Shown here one piece after another: positions 54,537 through 64,000 of a stretch of DNA of 64,000 nucleotides (position 1 is the stretch's first letter; each line of letters starts with the position of its first letter). Where the stretch lies: positions 1,178,001 to 1,242,000 of the forward strand of contig NZ_CP154879.1 of the NCBI RefSeq assembly GCF_039614765.1, given 5' to 3'. The translations under genes and the position numbers were made by a program. The notes under the pieces were generated by a model that had not been told where the DNA came from, ran no database searches, and worked only from the letters and a program-made list of their open reading frames with translations. Source of the stretch: Castellaniella sp. MT123. GTDB taxonomy: Bacteria > Pseudomonadota > Gammaproteobacteria > Burkholderiales > Burkholderiaceae_B.

Positions 54537-55999
54537 TGGCGCCCGAGGCACCCCTGGAATCGGCGGGCGCCCGCTGGCGCGCCCAACTGGAGATCTGCGA
54601 GCAGCGGGTCGAGGCCCGGCAGGCCACCCGGCGCCAGGGCCGCATCACCCGCGCAACAGGCCTCGTCCTGGAAGCGACCGGCCTGCAGTTGCCCGTGGGG
54701 GCGGCCTGCAGGATTCAGGTTTCTCCCGGACGCGACCTCTGGGCGGATGCCGAAGTCGTCGGGTTCCATGCCGACACACTCTACCTGATGCCGCAAGGCG
54801 ACATCACGGGCCTGCCTCCCGGTGCGCGCATCGTGCCGGCGGAAACTCTGCTGCTCGACCCGGTTCCCCTGCCTTCGACCCTGGATCTCGAACCGGCCGC
54901 CACCATCAGCACGGATCAGGCCCGCCACCTGCCGGTAGGCTATGCGCTGCTGGGACGGGTTCTGGATGGCGCGGGCCGACCGCTCGACGGCAAGCCGCTG
55001 CCCACCGACCTGGATCTCGCGCCACTCAGCGCGACACACATCAACCCCCTGTCCCGGGCCCCCGTCGATACCGTCCTGGATGTGGGTGTGCGCGCGATCA
55101 ACGGGCTGCTGACGGTCGGCCGGGGACAGCGCATGGGTCTGTTCGCCGGTTCCGGCGTCGGCAAGAGCGTGCTGCTGGGCATGATGGCCCGCTACACCCG
55201 GGCCGATGTGATCGTCGTCGGCCTGATCGGCGAACGCGGCCGCGAGGTCAAGGAATTCATCGAATTGAATCTGGGTGCCGACGGCCTGGCCCGCTCGGTC
55301 GTGGTGGCCGCGCCCGCCGACGTATCCCCGCTGCTGCGCCTGCAAGGCGCCGTCTACGCCACCCGGCTGGCGGAATTCTTCCGCGACCAGGGCAAGCACG
55401 TGTTGCTGATCATGGATTCGCTGACCCGCTATGCCATGGCCCAGCGGGAAATCGCCCTGGCCATCGGCGAACCGCCGGCCACCAAAGGCTATCCGCCATC
55501 CGTCTTCGCCAAGCTGCCGGCGTTGGTCGAACGGGCCGGAAATGGCGCCCCCCAGGGCGACCGCGCAGCCGGGTCGATCACCGCGTTCTATACCGTGCTG
55601 ACCGAAGGCGACGACCAGCAGGATCCGATCGCCGACTCGGCCCGGGCCATCCTGGACGGCCATATCGTCCTGTCGCGCGCGCTGGCCGAGTCCGGCCACT
55701 ACCCGGCCATCGATATCGAAGCCTCGATCTCGCGGGTAATGTCGGCCATCGTGCCCGCCAGCCAATTCCGTTGTGTCCATCAATTCAAACGCATGGTCTC
55801 GCGCTATCAGCGCAACCGCGACCTGATCGCCGTGGGCGCCTATACCGCGGGCAACGATCCGGACATCGACCAGGCCATCGAGCGCTACCCATGGCTCGAA
55901 GGCTATCTGCAGCAGGGCATCGACGCCCAGGTGGACTACCCGACGGCCGTCGCCGCCTTGTCCGGCGTCCTGGGCCTGGAGACGAACCATGCCGCATGA
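54533..55999 (+). CDS. fliI: Flagellum-specific export ATPase FliI
   Basis: This 488-aa protein has Walker [15 protein letters not shown] near 200-213, [13 protein letters not shown], Walker [25 protein letters not shown] and a [15 protein letters not shown] segment. It powers entry of export substrates with FliH and FliJ. It overlaps fliH and fliJ. Confidence 0.96.
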   Translation: MMAPEAPLESAGARWRAQLEICEQRVEARQATRRQGRITRATGLVLEATGLQLPVGAACRIQVSPGRDLWADAEVVGFHADTLYLMPQGDITGLPPGARIVPAETLLLDPVPLPSTLDLEPAATISTDQARHLPVGYALLGRVLDGAGRPLDGKPLPTDLDLAPLSATHINPLSRAPVDTVLDVGVRAINGLLTVGRGQRMGLFAGSGVGKSVLLGMMARYTRADVIVVGLIGERGREVKEFIELNLGADGLARSVVVAAPADVSPLLRLQGAVYATRLAEFFRDQGKHVLLIMDSLTRYAMAQREIALAIGEPPATKGYPPSVFAKLPALVERAGNGAPQGDRAAGSITAFYTVLTEGDDQQDPIADSARAILDGHIVLSRALAESGHYPAIDIEASISRVMSAIVPASQFRCVHQFKRMVSRYQRNRDLIAVGAYTAGNDPDIDQAIERYPWLEGYLQQGIDAQVDYPTAVAALSGVLGLETNHAA

Positions 56000-56438
56000 A
56001 ACACCACTGGACGTCCTGATCAACCTGGCGCAAGACAAGCTGGACGCAGCCGGACGCGCCCTGTCGGAACTGGGTGAAGAGCGGCGCAATGCCCAGAAAC
56101 AGCTCAGCACGCTGGACACCTACCGCGGCGATTACACCCAGCGCCTGCAGGACACCACCGCAGGCGGCGTATCGGCCTCGAATTACCACAACTTTAGGCA
56201 CTTTATCGCCACATTGGACGAGGCTATTTCCCAGCAAAATAGCATCATCGCCCAGATCGACACGCGAATCGAAGCAGGACGTCAGCGGTGGCACGATGAA
56301 AAGCGCCGCCTGAGTTCCTACGAAACGCTCAAGGCCCGTCAGGTGCGCCAGCTGCAGTACCATGAGCAGCGGTGGGAACAACGGGCCAGCGACGAAATTT
56401 CGGCTGGTCTGTACCGACGTACGCGACAGCCTCACTGA
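55989..56438 (+). CDS. fliJ: Flagellar export protein FliJ
   Basis: This 149-aa protein is a long antiparallel coiled coil ([58 protein letters not shown]), as in FliJ, which sits in the FliI ring. It starts inside the end of fliI. Confidence 0.9.
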   Translation: MPHETPLDVLINLAQDKLDAAGRALSELGEERRNAQKQLSTLDTYRGDYTQRLQDTTAGGVSASNYHNFRHFIATLDEAISQQNSIIAQIDTRIEAGRQRWHDEKRRLSSYETLKARQVRQLQYHEQRWEQRASDEISAGLYRRTRQPH

Positions 56439-56451
56439 ATCCGCCCCCGCC

Positions 56452-57726
56452 ATGAACATGCCCGTTCTCCCTGCAAACCGCCCCAGCCCGTCCCCCTCCG
56501 AAGGCGCGGCGCGCCCGGCGGATGCCGGCTCGGCCAACGACGCACCGGTCTTCTCGAACGTCCTGTCCAGCCAGCGTGGCGCGACCGCCCCGGACAAACA
56601 GGAATCCACCTCCGCCGCCGGGCGTCCTCAGACTGAAAAGACTGACCGCGCCGACCGGCAAGAGACCCCGGGGCCTGACGAGACCCTGGCCTTGATCCTG
56701 AACAGCGTCGCCCTGCCGCTGATGCAGGCTCTGCCTCAGCCACCCGACGCCATTCGGCGCACGACCCCCGACAGCCAGACCGGCGGGCCCGGCCTCATGC
56801 GGGCTGCGACCCGCACGGCGGCTGCCTCCACATTGGCTGCCTCCACATTGGCTGCCTCCACAGCAACTGCCGACAGCGATACACCGGCCGATGTGCGACG
56901 CGCAGCCGCGCCGTCAGGACTCGATTCGCACCAGCCGCGCGACAATCGGGGTGCCGTCGCGCTGAACAACAAACCGGATCAACCCGTCCCGCTCACTGGG
57001 GCCGAGACCGCACCCGCCACCGCAACCCCCCGGGTCGCCGCCAGCAAAACCGCAACCGTCCTGAACACGCGCACCGAAGCGGTCACGGACAACCAGCGAT
57101 CAGGGCAGGCTTTCACGACAGACGCCACCGGGCCTGTGCGACACGCGCAGCTTGCGATCCAGCCCGCCGCCACGCCAGATGTTCTGGCTGCCGCCGCGCA
57201 GGCCGCCCCAATCCAGGTACCGTCGCTGCCGGCCGCGCCCGCCACGGCAGCCCCGGCCACGCCTCAGGTTTCCCTGTCCACCCCCCTGGATCACCCTCAG
57301 TGGCCGCAGGACTTCAGCCGCCAGGTCCTGAGCCTGACCCAGTCCGGCGTGTCGGGCCATACCGTCCAGATGCACGTCAACCCGCCCGAACTCGGGCCGG
57401 TGCACATCACCCTGCATCTGGGCGACACGATTGCCCAGGCATCCTTCGTCTCGCCGCATGCCAGCGTCCGCCAGGCTCTGGAAAACGCCCTGCCCCATCT
57501 GGAACAGCAGATGGCCCAGGCGGGTCTGTCCCTGGGGCAATCCAACGTCAGCGACCAGCAGCCAGGACAGCAACAATTCGCCCAGCAGCCCCAGCAGTCC
57601 CGCTCGCCAGATGGCGCCACCTTCAGTCTGGATGGCGGATCGGTCTCGGGGCTCGACACGACAACCCTGTCCGCTCCCTCGCGGACAGCCGCCCGTCCCA
57701 ACTCGCTGGTGGACACCTTCGTGTAA
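56452..57726 (+). CDS. fliK: Flagellar hook-length control protein FliK
   Basis: This 424-aa protein has a long disordered Ala/Thr/Pro-rich part. The conserved C-terminal FliK domain contains HTVQMHVNPPELGPVHITLHLGDTIAQASFVSPHASVRQALENALPHLEQQMAQAGLSLGQ. It measures hook length and switches export specificity. It starts at ATG 56452, 13 bases after fliJ. Confidence 0.93.
   Translation: MNMPVLPANRPSPSPSEGAARPADAGSANDAPVFSNVLSSQRGATAPDKQESTSAAGRPQTEKTDRADRQETPGPDETLALILNSVALPLMQALPQPPDAIRRTTPDSQTGGPGLMRAATRTAAASTLAASTLAASTATADSDTPADVRRAAAPSGLDSHQPRDNRGAVALNNKPDQPVPLTGAETAPATATPRVAASKTATVLNTRTEAVTDNQRSGQAFTTDATGPVRHAQLAIQPAATPDVLAAAAQAAPIQVPSLPAAPATAAPATPQVSLSTPLDHPQWPQDFSRQVLSLTQSGVSGHTVQMHVNPPELGPVHITLHLGDTIAQASFVSPHASVRQALENALPHLEQQMAQAGLSLGQSNVSDQQPGQQQFAQQPQQSRSPDGATFSLDGGSVSGLDTTTLSAPSRTAARPNSLVDTFV
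56821..56861 (+). repeat. 15-bp tandem repeat in fliK
   Basis: GCTGCCTCCACATTG is repeated at 56821 and 56836, with a partial third copy at 56851. It encodes three LAAST-like steps in the disordered ruler region. Confidence 0.75.
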
Positions 57727-57804
57727 GGCCTGCCGTCGACCGGACGGACTCAGCCGCTACAATGCCTTTTCGCCCATACCCTCGAGACACCTTGACCCGG
57801 AACC

Positions 57805-58266
57805 ATGCTCAGGCTACTTAAATTCATCCTTCTGCTCATCATCATCATCGGCGCTTCGATCGGCGGCACGATGTTGTTCATGAACAGGAGCAGCATGTCC
57901 ACGCCATCCGCCGCCCCTGCAGCCGGTGCGGCTGCGCCTGTCGCCGTTCCGGCCCCCATCTTCGCCGAATTGGAACCCTTCACGGTCACGCTCTACGGCG
58001 AGACCCGCAACCGGATCCTGTACACCGCCATCACGCTGCGCCTGAACGACGAGGCCTCGCGCAAACAGATCCAGGACTACATGCCCGAGGTCCGCGACCG
58101 CATCCTGAAGGTGCTGTCGACGCAGGAACTGTCCAAGATCCAGACGCCCGAGGGCCGTCAGGCCCTGAGCGGGGCGCTTAAGACAGAATTGTCGCGGCCC
58201 TTCACGGCCCAATTGGCCGGCCCGCACGTGGCTGACGTGCTGTTCACGGCATTCGTGGTGCAGTAA
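57805..58266 (+). CDS. fliL: Flagellar basal body-associated protein FliL
   Basis: This 153-aa single-pass membrane protein has the helix LLKFILLLIIIIGASIGGTMLFM at its start and a periplasmic domain (TVTLYGETRNRILYTAITLRL... VRDRILKVLSTQ). It supports stator function. It overlaps fliM by one base. Confidence 0.93.
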   Translation: MLRLLKFILLLIIIIGASIGGTMLFMNRSSMSTPSAAPAAGAAAPVAVPAPIFAELEPFTVTLYGETRNRILYTAITLRLNDEASRKQIQDYMPEVRDRILKVLSTQELSKIQTPEGRQALSGALKTELSRPFTAQLAGPHVADVLFTAFVVQ

Positions 58267-59282
58267 TGCCATACCAGAGCATGCTTTCCCAGGACGAGGT
58301 CGATGCCCTGCTGGCCGGCGTCACCGGCGAGGAGTCCTCGGGGCAACCAGCTACCGAAGGCCCCCTGGATGGCGTTCGGCCCTACGACCTAGGTTCCCCC
58401 GACCGGGTCGTGCGCCATCGCATGCAGACGCTCGAACTCATCAACGAGCGTTTCGCGCGCCGCCTGCGTTCGATGTTCTTCACCTTCATGCGCCGCAATG
58501 CGGACATCACCGTCAATACCATCAAAATCCAGACATACGCGGATTTCGAACGCAATCTGCCGGTGCCCAGCAATCTGAATATGGTGGCCCTGAAGCCGCT
58601 GCGCGGCACGGGCCTGTTCACCTACGACCCGAACCTGGTATTTCTGGTCATTGACAGCCTGTTCGGCGGCCATGGCCGCTACAACACACGGATTGAAGGC
58701 CGCGACTTCACCAATACCGAACAACGCATCATCCGCCGGCTGCTGAGCCTGACCCTGGAAAGCTATGGTCAGGCCTGGGAGGCCGTCCATCCGATCGAAT
58801 TCGAATATATCCGCTCGGAAATGCACACCAAGTTCGCCAGTATCGCTTCGGGCAACGACGTCGTGGTAGTGTCCTCGTTCAACATCGAACTGGGGTCTTC
58901 CGGCGGCAAGCTGAACGTCTGCCTGCCCTACTCGATGCTGGAACCCATCCGCGATCTGCTGACGCGGCCGCTGCAACAGTCCGCCGCGGATTCCATCGAC
59001 CAGCGCTGGACCCAGCAACTGTCTCGCGAAGTCCGCAGCGCCGAGGTCGAGATGAGCGTGGAATTCGCCCGCATCGAAACCTCCATCGCCGAACTTCTGC
59101 ACCTGGCGGTCGGCGACGTGCTGCCCGTCGATGTCAAACCGAATGTGACGGCCCGCGTCGGAGGCGTTCCCGTGCTGGAATGCGGTTACGGGACTTTCAA
59201 CGGCCGTTATGCTCTGCGCGTGAACAAGATCCTCGCCACGCCCGGGGATTCCGACAAACTGCTAGCCCGCACGAAGAAATGA
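58266..59282 (+). CDS. fliM: Flagellar motor switch protein FliM
   Basis: This 338-aa protein starts with the CheY-P binding peptide region (LSQDEVDALLAGV), followed by LELINERFARRLRSMFF, GLFTYDPNLVFLVIDSLFGG and the SPOA-like C-terminus. It forms the C-ring with FliG and FliN. It overlaps the fliN start by 4 bases. Confidence 0.96.
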   Translation: MPYQSMLSQDEVDALLAGVTGEESSGQPATEGPLDGVRPYDLGSPDRVVRHRMQTLELINERFARRLRSMFFTFMRRNADITVNTIKIQTYADFERNLPVPSNLNMVALKPLRGTGLFTYDPNLVFLVIDSLFGGHGRYNTRIEGRDFTNTEQRIIRRLLSLTLESYGQAWEAVHPIEFEYIRSEMHTKFASIASGNDVVVVSSFNIELGSSGGKLNVCLPYSMLEPIRDLLTRPLQQSAADSIDQRWTQQLSREVRSAEVEMSVEFARIETSIAELLHLAVGDVLPVDVKPNVTARVGGVPVLECGYGTFNGRYALRVNKILATPGDSDKLLARTKK

Positions 59283-59815
59283 GCGACATCAAAGACGACG
59301 ACACCCTGGACCCCACACAAACGGGTTCCGCGCCCACCAGCCCTGAAGACGACTGGGCGGCGGCGCTGGCCGAGCAATCTGCACACGATCAACCCACTCA
59401 GGCGGCCGGCCTGGGCGCGGAGGACGACTGGGCGGCGGCGCTGGCCGAGCAGACTGCGGCTTCCCAGCCGGCGGCGGTCGCTCCTGCGGCGCAAGCTGCC
59501 TCGGCACAGGTATTCCAGCCGCTGATGGGGCAGGCCGGCGACAGCGACAGCGACATCGACATGATCATGGACATCCCGGTTCAGCTGTCGGTCGAACTGG
59601 GGCGCACCCGCCTGACGATCAAGAACATCCTGCAGCTGGGCCAAGGCTCGGTGGTGGAACTCGACGGCCTGGCCGGCGAGCCCATGGACATCTTCGTCAA
59701 CGGCTACCTGATTGCACAGGGTGAGGTCGTGGTCGTGGACGAGAAATACGGCATCCGCGTCACCGACATCATCACGCCTTCGGACCGCATTGCGCGACTG
59801 AACAACCGCCGCTGA
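59279..59815 (+). CDS. fliN: Flagellar motor switch protein FliN
   Basis: This 178-aa protein has a C-terminal SPOA domain (IDMIMDIPVQLSVELGRTRLTIKNILQLGQGSVVELDGLAGEP). The N-terminal extension holds two copies of DDWAAALAEQ (encoded near 59349 and 59424), so the protein is longer than minimal FliN (about 100-140). The start is ATG 59279, overlapping fliM. Confidence 0.95.
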   Translation: MSDIKDDDTLDPTQTGSAPTSPEDDWAAALAEQSAHDQPTQAAGLGAEDDWAAALAEQTAASQPAAVAPAAQAASAQVFQPLMGQAGDSDSDIDMIMDIPVQLSVELGRTRLTIKNILQLGQGSVVELDGLAGEPMDIFVNGYLIAQGEVVVVDEKYGIRVTDIITPSDRIARLNNRR

Positions 59816-59821
59816 TCCACC

Positions 59822-60145
59822 ATGGACCAGGCCCAGATCCTGCGCGTCATCCTCGCCCTGCTGTTCATCCTGGGGCTGCTGCTGGCGCTGGCCTGGGCGG
59901 CCCGGCGCGGTGGCTGGCTGCGCGGCCCATCGGGTGCCTCCAACCTGCGTATTCTGGGCACGCACAGCCTGGGTACCCGCTGTTCGATCGCCGTGGTCCA
60001 GATCGATGATACCCGCCTGGTACTGGGCGTCACCGCCCAGCAGGTCACGCTGCTGCACACCCTGCCTGCGGCGCCCGATGCGCCCCCCACACGCCCCACA
60101 GGAAATTTTGCCGACACACTGGGCAAGACCCTGTCGAGATCCTGA
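59822..60145 (+). CDS. fliO: Flagellar biosynthesis protein FliO
   Basis: This 107-aa protein has one membrane helix ([21 protein letters not shown]) and a small cytoplasmic domain with [21 protein letters not shown], the FliO pattern. It helps assemble FliP. It overlaps fliP by one base. Confidence 0.9.
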   Translation: MDQAQILRVILALLFILGLLLALAWAARRGGWLRGPSGASNLRILGTHSLGTRCSIAVVQIDDTRLVLGVTAQQVTLLHTLPAAPDAPPTRPTGNFADTLGKTLSRS

Positions 60146-60945
60146 TGTCCGTCCGTCCCGCTTTCACCCGTCAGATCGGGCTCTCACTACCGGCTTCATG
60201 CGTCTTGCGCTGGCTGTCGGCCGGGTTTCTGATTCTGCTGATCTGGCCTGGCAGCACCCTGGCACAGGCAACATTGCCGGCGCTCACCGCCACACCAGGC
60301 CCGAATGGCTCCGAAACCTGGTCGCTGAGCGTGCAGACGCTGGTCATGCTGACCATGCTGTCGTTTCTGCCGGCCGCCCTGTTGATGATGACCAGCTTCA
60401 CGCGCATCATCATCGTCCTGGGATTGCTGCGCAACGCGCTGGGCACCGGTGTCTCGCCGCCGAACGCCGTGCTGGTCGGATTGGCGCTGTTCCTGACGTT
60501 CTTCACCATGTCGCCGGTCTTCGATCAAATCTACACCCAGGCCTATCAGCCTCTGGCCGGCGACAAGATTACCTTCGAGCAGGCGCTGGACCGGGGCGCC
60601 GGGCCCCTGAAGGCCTTCATGCTGCACCAGACCCGCGAGGCCGATCTGAGCATGTTCGCCGATATGGCCAAGGTCGGCCCGCTGGAGACCCCCGAAGCCA
60701 CCCCGCTGCGCGTTCTGGTCCCGGCCTATGTCACCAGCGAACTGAAGACCGCTTTCCAGATCGGGTTCACCATCTTCATCCCGTTCCTCATCATCGATCT
60801 GGTGGTCGCCAGCCTGCTGATGGCCCTGGGGATGATGATGGTGCCACCCGTCACCATCTCGCTGCCCTTCAAGCTGATGCTCTTCGTGCTGGCCGACGGC
60901 TGGCACCTGCTGCTGGGGTCCCTGGCTCGCAGCTTCTACCAATGA
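60145..60945 (+). CDS. fliP: Flagellar export gate protein FliP
   Basis: This 266-aa protein has an N-terminal signal-like helix, then [41 protein letters not shown] and [43 protein letters not shown]. It builds the export gate with FliQ and FliR. Confidence 0.96.
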   Translation: MSVRPAFTRQIGLSLPASCVLRWLSAGFLILLIWPGSTLAQATLPALTATPGPNGSETWSLSVQTLVMLTMLSFLPAALLMMTSFTRIIIVLGLLRNALGTGVSPPNAVLVGLALFLTFFTMSPVFDQIYTQAYQPLAGDKITFEQALDRGAGPLKAFMLHQTREADLSMFADMAKVGPLETPEATPLRVLVPAYVTSELKTAFQIGFTIFIPFLIIDLVVASLLMALGMMMVPPVTISLPFKLMLFVLADGWHLLLGSLARSFYQ

Positions 60946-60955
60946 GAGGTGCCGC

Positions 60956-61225
60956 ATGACGCCCGAAGCCGTAATGTCCATGACCTACCAGGCCCTGCGC
61001 GTGGCCTTGGTGATGGCGGGACCGCTGCTGCTGGTGACGCTGCTGGTGGGCCTGCTCATCAGCATCTTCCAGGCGGCCACCCAGATCAACGAAATGACGC
61101 TGTCGTTCATCCCCAAGCTGCTGGCGGTGGGCGTGGCGCTGGTGCTGCTGGGTCCCTGGCTGATCACCACGATGGTCGACTACATCCAGAGCCTATTCAA
61201 TACCATCCCGGGCCTGGCCAGCTGA
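60956..61225 (+). CDS. fliQ: Flagellar export gate protein FliQ
   Basis: This 89-aa protein has two membrane helices and the motif LISIFQAATQINEMTLSFIPK, diagnostic for FliQ. It is located 10 bases after fliP. Confidence 0.96.
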   Translation: MTPEAVMSMTYQALRVALVMAGPLLLVTLLVGLLISIFQAATQINEMTLSFIPKLLAVGVALVLLGPWLITTMVDYIQSLFNTIPGLAS

Positions 61226-61305
61226 TGCCCTGCCCGCCGGATCCGCATGCGCGCGGCTGACCGACCAACGATCAGGACACTCCTGACGATACACACGGCG
61301 CGATC

Positions 61306-62091
61306 ATGATCGACTTTCAGATCAGCCAGCTCTATGACTGGATCAACGGCCTGCTGTGGCCGCTGTTCCGGATCGCCGGGCTGGTGATGCTGGCCCCCAT
61401 CCTGGGCGAATCCAGCATCCCCGTGCGCATCAGGATCGGCCTGTCGGTCGCCTGCGCGATCGTGGTGGCGCCCCTGATCGGCCCGCTGCCCGATATTCCG
61501 CCCGCATCCTTCGCCGGCTTGCTGATCGCGGCCCAGCAGGTCCTGATCGGCATGGCGCTGGGGCTGTGCATGCGGCTCGTGTTCACAGCGGCCATGATGG
61601 CCGGCGAGTTCGTCGGCCTGCAGATGGGGCTGGCGTTCGCCTCGTTCTTCGACCCGGCAACCGGTGCCAACACGGCGGTGCTGTCGCGCCTGATCAACCT
61701 GGTCGCCATGCTGATCTTCCTGGCTGTCAACGGCCACCTGCTGATGCTCGACGGCCTGGTGCGCACCTTCGATATCCTGCCCATCGGCGCGTCCCTGAAT
61801 TCCAACGGCTGGGGCGCGCTGTTGGACTGGAGCGGCCAACTGTGGATCTCGGGCATGCTGCTGGCCCTGCCGCTGATCATCGTGCTGCTGACCATCAACC
61901 TGGCCCTGGGCATCCTGAACCGCACAGCACAACAGCTGTCGGTGTTTTCCGTGGGTTTCCCGATTTCGCTGACGACCGGCCTGATCATGCTGTCGATCGT
62001 GCTGCCCCGCAGCGGCGATTTCCTGGCCGGGCTGTTCCAGGACGGTTATCAGGCCATGGGGCGGATCGCCCGGGGATTGGCCGGGCTCTAG
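61306..62091 (+). CDS. fliR: Flagellar export gate protein FliR
   Basis: This 261-aa protein has six membrane segments, with PILGESSIPVRIRIGLSVACAIVVAP, GEFVGLQMGLAFASFFDPATGANTAVLSRLINL and GFPISLTTGLIMLSIVLP. It is the last gene of the fliF-fliR operon. Confidence 0.95.
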   Translation: MIDFQISQLYDWINGLLWPLFRIAGLVMLAPILGESSIPVRIRIGLSVACAIVVAPLIGPLPDIPPASFAGLLIAAQQVLIGMALGLCMRLVFTAAMMAGEFVGLQMGLAFASFFDPATGANTAVLSRLINLVAMLIFLAVNGHLLMLDGLVRTFDILPIGASLNSNGWGALLDWSGQLWISGMLLALPLIIVLLTINLALGILNRTAQQLSVFSVGFPISLTTGLIMLSIVLPRSGDFLAGLFQDGYQAMGRIARGLAGL

Positions 62092-62097
62092 TGTCCT

Positions 62098-62116
62098 GCC
62101 CCGACGCTCGCGGGGC
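62098..62116. terminator. Possible hairpin after fliR
   Basis: GCCCCG (62098-62103) pairs with CGGGGC (62111-62116) over a 7-base loop. There is no T-run, so the assignment is weak. Confidence 0.3.
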
Positions 62117-62125
62117 GACGCGGGA

Positions 62126-62812
62126 TTACGGGGTCTTTGGCCGCAGGTCGTAGCTTGTACCAGGCACCACCTGGGTTCCCGCCGGCAGCAGCGGCTGGCT
62201 GGACGGTACGTCTGCGCCGGCCATCGGCGTGGCAGCCTGTGCCGGCCCCACCCCGGAAGCGGCCGGCGTGGCGGTGACACCCGCCGTGCCGGGCGAAGCC
62301 GGTACGATCGGCGGGGGCGACGATACCGGAATCGGCTCGGAGGCCCCGGTCTCGGTGGATGATTGTCCGGCAACGGGCATGGGCTTCCCCTGCGCCGCTG
62401 CCGTACGATCCCGCGCCTGCGCAGCCTCGCGATCCGCTTCCTCCGCCGTTCTAGGGTGGTGCATCATGGGCAGGTTGACGCTGTTTTCCACCCGCTGAAA
62501 CGTGCCGTCCGGTCCGAAACGCAGCCAGACTTCCTGACGGAAATAGACCGCATCGGTGGCGACGGTCCCCGTGTAGCCCCAGCGAGCCAGCAACGAGTCG
62601 CCCTGTTGCCAGACGTTCGTCGGCTGGGCACCCAAGTCCTGGGCAGCCTGCTGCAGCGTGGTGCGCCCAACCACGATCCGGTCCAATCCGCCCGTGTTGA
62701 AAGTCTGGCCGGTGACGGAGCACCCCGCCAGCAGCGCCGCCGAAACCACCAGCGCGGCCAGCGGCAAGCGCCCACCACACGGGGTAAGCCGCCCGGCCCA
62801 GGAAAATGACAT
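62126..62812 (-). CDS. Predicted outer-membrane lipoprotein
   Basis: This 228-aa protein has a signal peptide and lipobox (VVSAALLAGC), then a small folded part with GRTTLQQAAQDLGAQPTNVWQQGDS, VYFRQEVWLRFGPDGTFQRVE resembling SmpA/BamE-type folds, and a Pro/Ala/Ser-rich tail. The start is ATG 62812 with a GGGAG site upstream. The specific role is not known; it converges on fliR. Confidence 0.65.
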   Translation of the reverse strand: MSFSWAGRLTPCGGRLPLAALVVSAALLAGCSVTGQTFNTGGLDRIVVGRTTLQQAAQDLGAQPTNVWQQGDSLLARWGYTGTVATDAVYFRQEVWLRFGPDGTFQRVENSVNLPMMHHPRTAEEADREAAQARDRTAAAQGKPMPVAGQSSTETGASEPIPVSSPPPIVPASPGTAGVTATPAASGVGPAQAATPMAGADVPSSQPLLPAGTQVVPGTSYDLRPKTP

Positions 62813-62871
62813 GTTCAAGATTGCTCCCAATTCTTAGTGTCGGGGGACGCCCGCATGGCGCCCGTGTTTTG

Positions 62872-64000
62872 CTATCGCGCCGCCTGAGCCGCTGCCAGGC
62901 GCGGGACGGGTCCCGCGGCGGGCAGCGGCAGACCGTGACCAGGATCCGCCGAAGCCGCTGCGGGATCCCGGACCCTGGCGGCGTCCGCCGTGGTCTGACT
63001 GAGTTGAAACACGCCCAGGGACTGTTCGATCTCGGTCGCCAGGGATTCCAGCGAACTTGCCGCTGTGGCCGCCTGCTGCACCAGCAATGCGTTTTGCTGA
63101 GTCACCGTATCCATCTGCGCAATGGCCAGATTGACCTGGTCGATCCCCGACGATTGCTCGACCGTGGCCGCCGTGATCTCGCTCATGATGTCGGATACCC
63201 GGGTCACCGCCTGGACGAGTTCCCGCATGGTTTCTCCCGCGCGGTCGACCTGCGCCGACCCCGCCTGAACGCGACTGACGGAGTCGTCGATCAGATCCTT
63301 GATTTCCTTGGCGGCGGAGGCCGAGCGCTGCGCCAGCGCACGGACTTCGGCCGCCACGACGGCGAAGCCGCGGCCCTGCTCGCCCGCGCGGGCGGCCTCG
63401 ACTGCTGCGTTGAGCGCCAGGATATTGGTCTGGAACGCGATGCTGTCGATCACTCCGACGATATCGGCGATCTTATGTGAACTGTCCGAGATGCCATCCA
63501 TGGTCTGGACAACTTCATCGACCACCTGGCCGCCCCGCGACGCGACCTGGGATGCCGTACCCGCCAGTTGATTGGCCTGCCGTGCATGATCGGCGTTCTG
63601 CTTCACCGTGCTGGCCAGCTCTTCCATGCTGGCGGCCGTTTGCTGCAGCGCAGCCGCCTGCTGGTCGGTGCGACTGCTCAGGTCCTGATTGCCGGAGGCA
63701 ATGCGGCGCGTGCCCTCCGTCATCTGGTCCATGCGTCCCCGCACCCCGAGAATCAGCGTTTCCAGCCCATCGCGCATGTCCTTCAGGCCATGCAGCAACA
63801 AGCCGATCTCATCCCGCGATTTCGGGAAGATGGCGACGTCGAGATTGCCGTCCGCCATCTTCCGCAGATGACGCCCCACGCCCTGCAGAGGCCGCAGCAC
63901 CGTCCGGATCAGGATCCGGTACGTCAGCAGCGCCAGGACGATCGCGACGCTCAACAGGCCCAGAAAGCCCTGATGGGCCCAGGTGTACAACCGCGCGAGG
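62872..64000 (-). CDS. Methyl-accepting chemotaxis protein (N-terminus beyond window)
   Basis: The frame is open to the right edge. The visible part has the second membrane helix ([17 protein letters not shown]), HAMP ([21 protein letters not shown]) and the signalling hairpin with [32 protein letters not shown]-terminal Pro/Ala-rich tail ends it. The sensory domain lies outside the window, so the ligand cannot be guessed. Confidence 0.9.
   Translation of the reverse strand, partial: LARLYTWAHQGFLGLLSVAIVLALLTYRILIRTVLRPLQGVGRHLRKMADGNLDVAIFPKSRDEIGLLLHGLKDMRDGLETLILGVRGRMDQMTEGTRRIASGNQDLSSRTDQQAAALQQTAASMEELASTVKQNADHARQANQLAGTASQVASRGGQVVDEVVQTMDGISDSSHKIADIVGVIDSIAFQTNILALNAAVEAARAGEQGRGFAVVAAEVRALAQRSASAAKEIKDLIDDSVSRVQAGSAQVDRAGETMRELVQAVTRVSDIMSEITAATVEQSSGIDQVNLAIAQMDTVTQQNALLVQQAATAASSLESLATEIEQSLGVFQLSQTTADAARVRDPAAASADPGHGLPLPAAGPVPRLAAAQAAR

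Noticed and set aside
54398-56119. 573-aa reverse-strand frame opposite fliI
   Set aside because: Shadow frame; fliI on the + strand is unmistakable.

Overview
The window joins two very different kinds of DNA. Positions 1 to about 8.58 kb are AT-rich and plasmid-like: a PilV-type pilin gene running off the left edge, a ribbon-helix-helix protein, a structured candidate transfer origin, a MobC-like protein with an HEN-type relaxase, a ColE2-family replication initiator, an H-NS-family silencer, a small membrane-protein operon and an XRE regulator. From about 8.6 kb onward the DNA is GC-rich. Its gene content (trmD-rimM-rpsP, alaS-tusA, a full fliE-to-fliR cluster with flaG-fliD-fliS-fliT, prkA-yeaH-spoVR) suggests a betaproteobacterium of the Burkholderiales, probably Alcaligenaceae. 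The species cannot be fixed from the sequence alone. The AT-rich block ends at a short sequence resembling a tRNA 3' end followed by a strong terminator (8581-8633), so I read it as an integrated mobilizable element whose far end lies outside the window.

From 8778 to 22340 lies a defence island bounded by two copies of a 22-bp direct repeat, each followed by a 12-14 bp palindrome, with truncated genes at both junctions. Its core is one tightly coupled operon: hsdR, hsdM, a DUF1016/PD-(D/E)XK nuclease, hsdS, a two-helix DUF4231 membrane protein, a TGT-like protein, an OGG-like glycosylase, a QueC-like protein and a TIR-like (DUF1863) protein. The TGT/OGG/QueC trio is the ancillary set known from type IV CBASS, but no CD-NTase is present. 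A TIR-like protein with a glycine-rich N-terminus and a two-helix putative effector are there instead. The TIR-like gene is split by an IS256-family element (18714-20089) with an 8-bp target duplication; removing the element and one repeat restores a 166-aa frame. This is the strongest candidate for an undescribed or variant system. The island also holds an APH-AAA fusion kinase and an alcohol dehydrogenase remnant.

From 22.3 to 45 kb come ordinary chromosomal genes: a VIT-family transporter, an SbcD/SbcC-like (YhaO/YhaN-type) pair, a DoxX-copper nitrite reductase-cytochrome c fusion, prkA-yeaH-spoVR, a MarR-MFS efflux pair, a chemoreceptor, a PIG-L deacetylase, trmD-rimM-rpsP, alaS-tusA and a hemerythrin.

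From 45 to 62 kb is the flagellar cluster: fliA (reverse strand), flaG behind a good sigma-28 promoter, fliD-fliS-fliT, a FliK-like gene, an FlhB C-terminal-like gene, fliE (reverse), then fliF-G-H-I-J-K-L-M-N-O-P-Q-R. The window ends with a lipoprotein gene and a chemoreceptor gene cut by the right edge.
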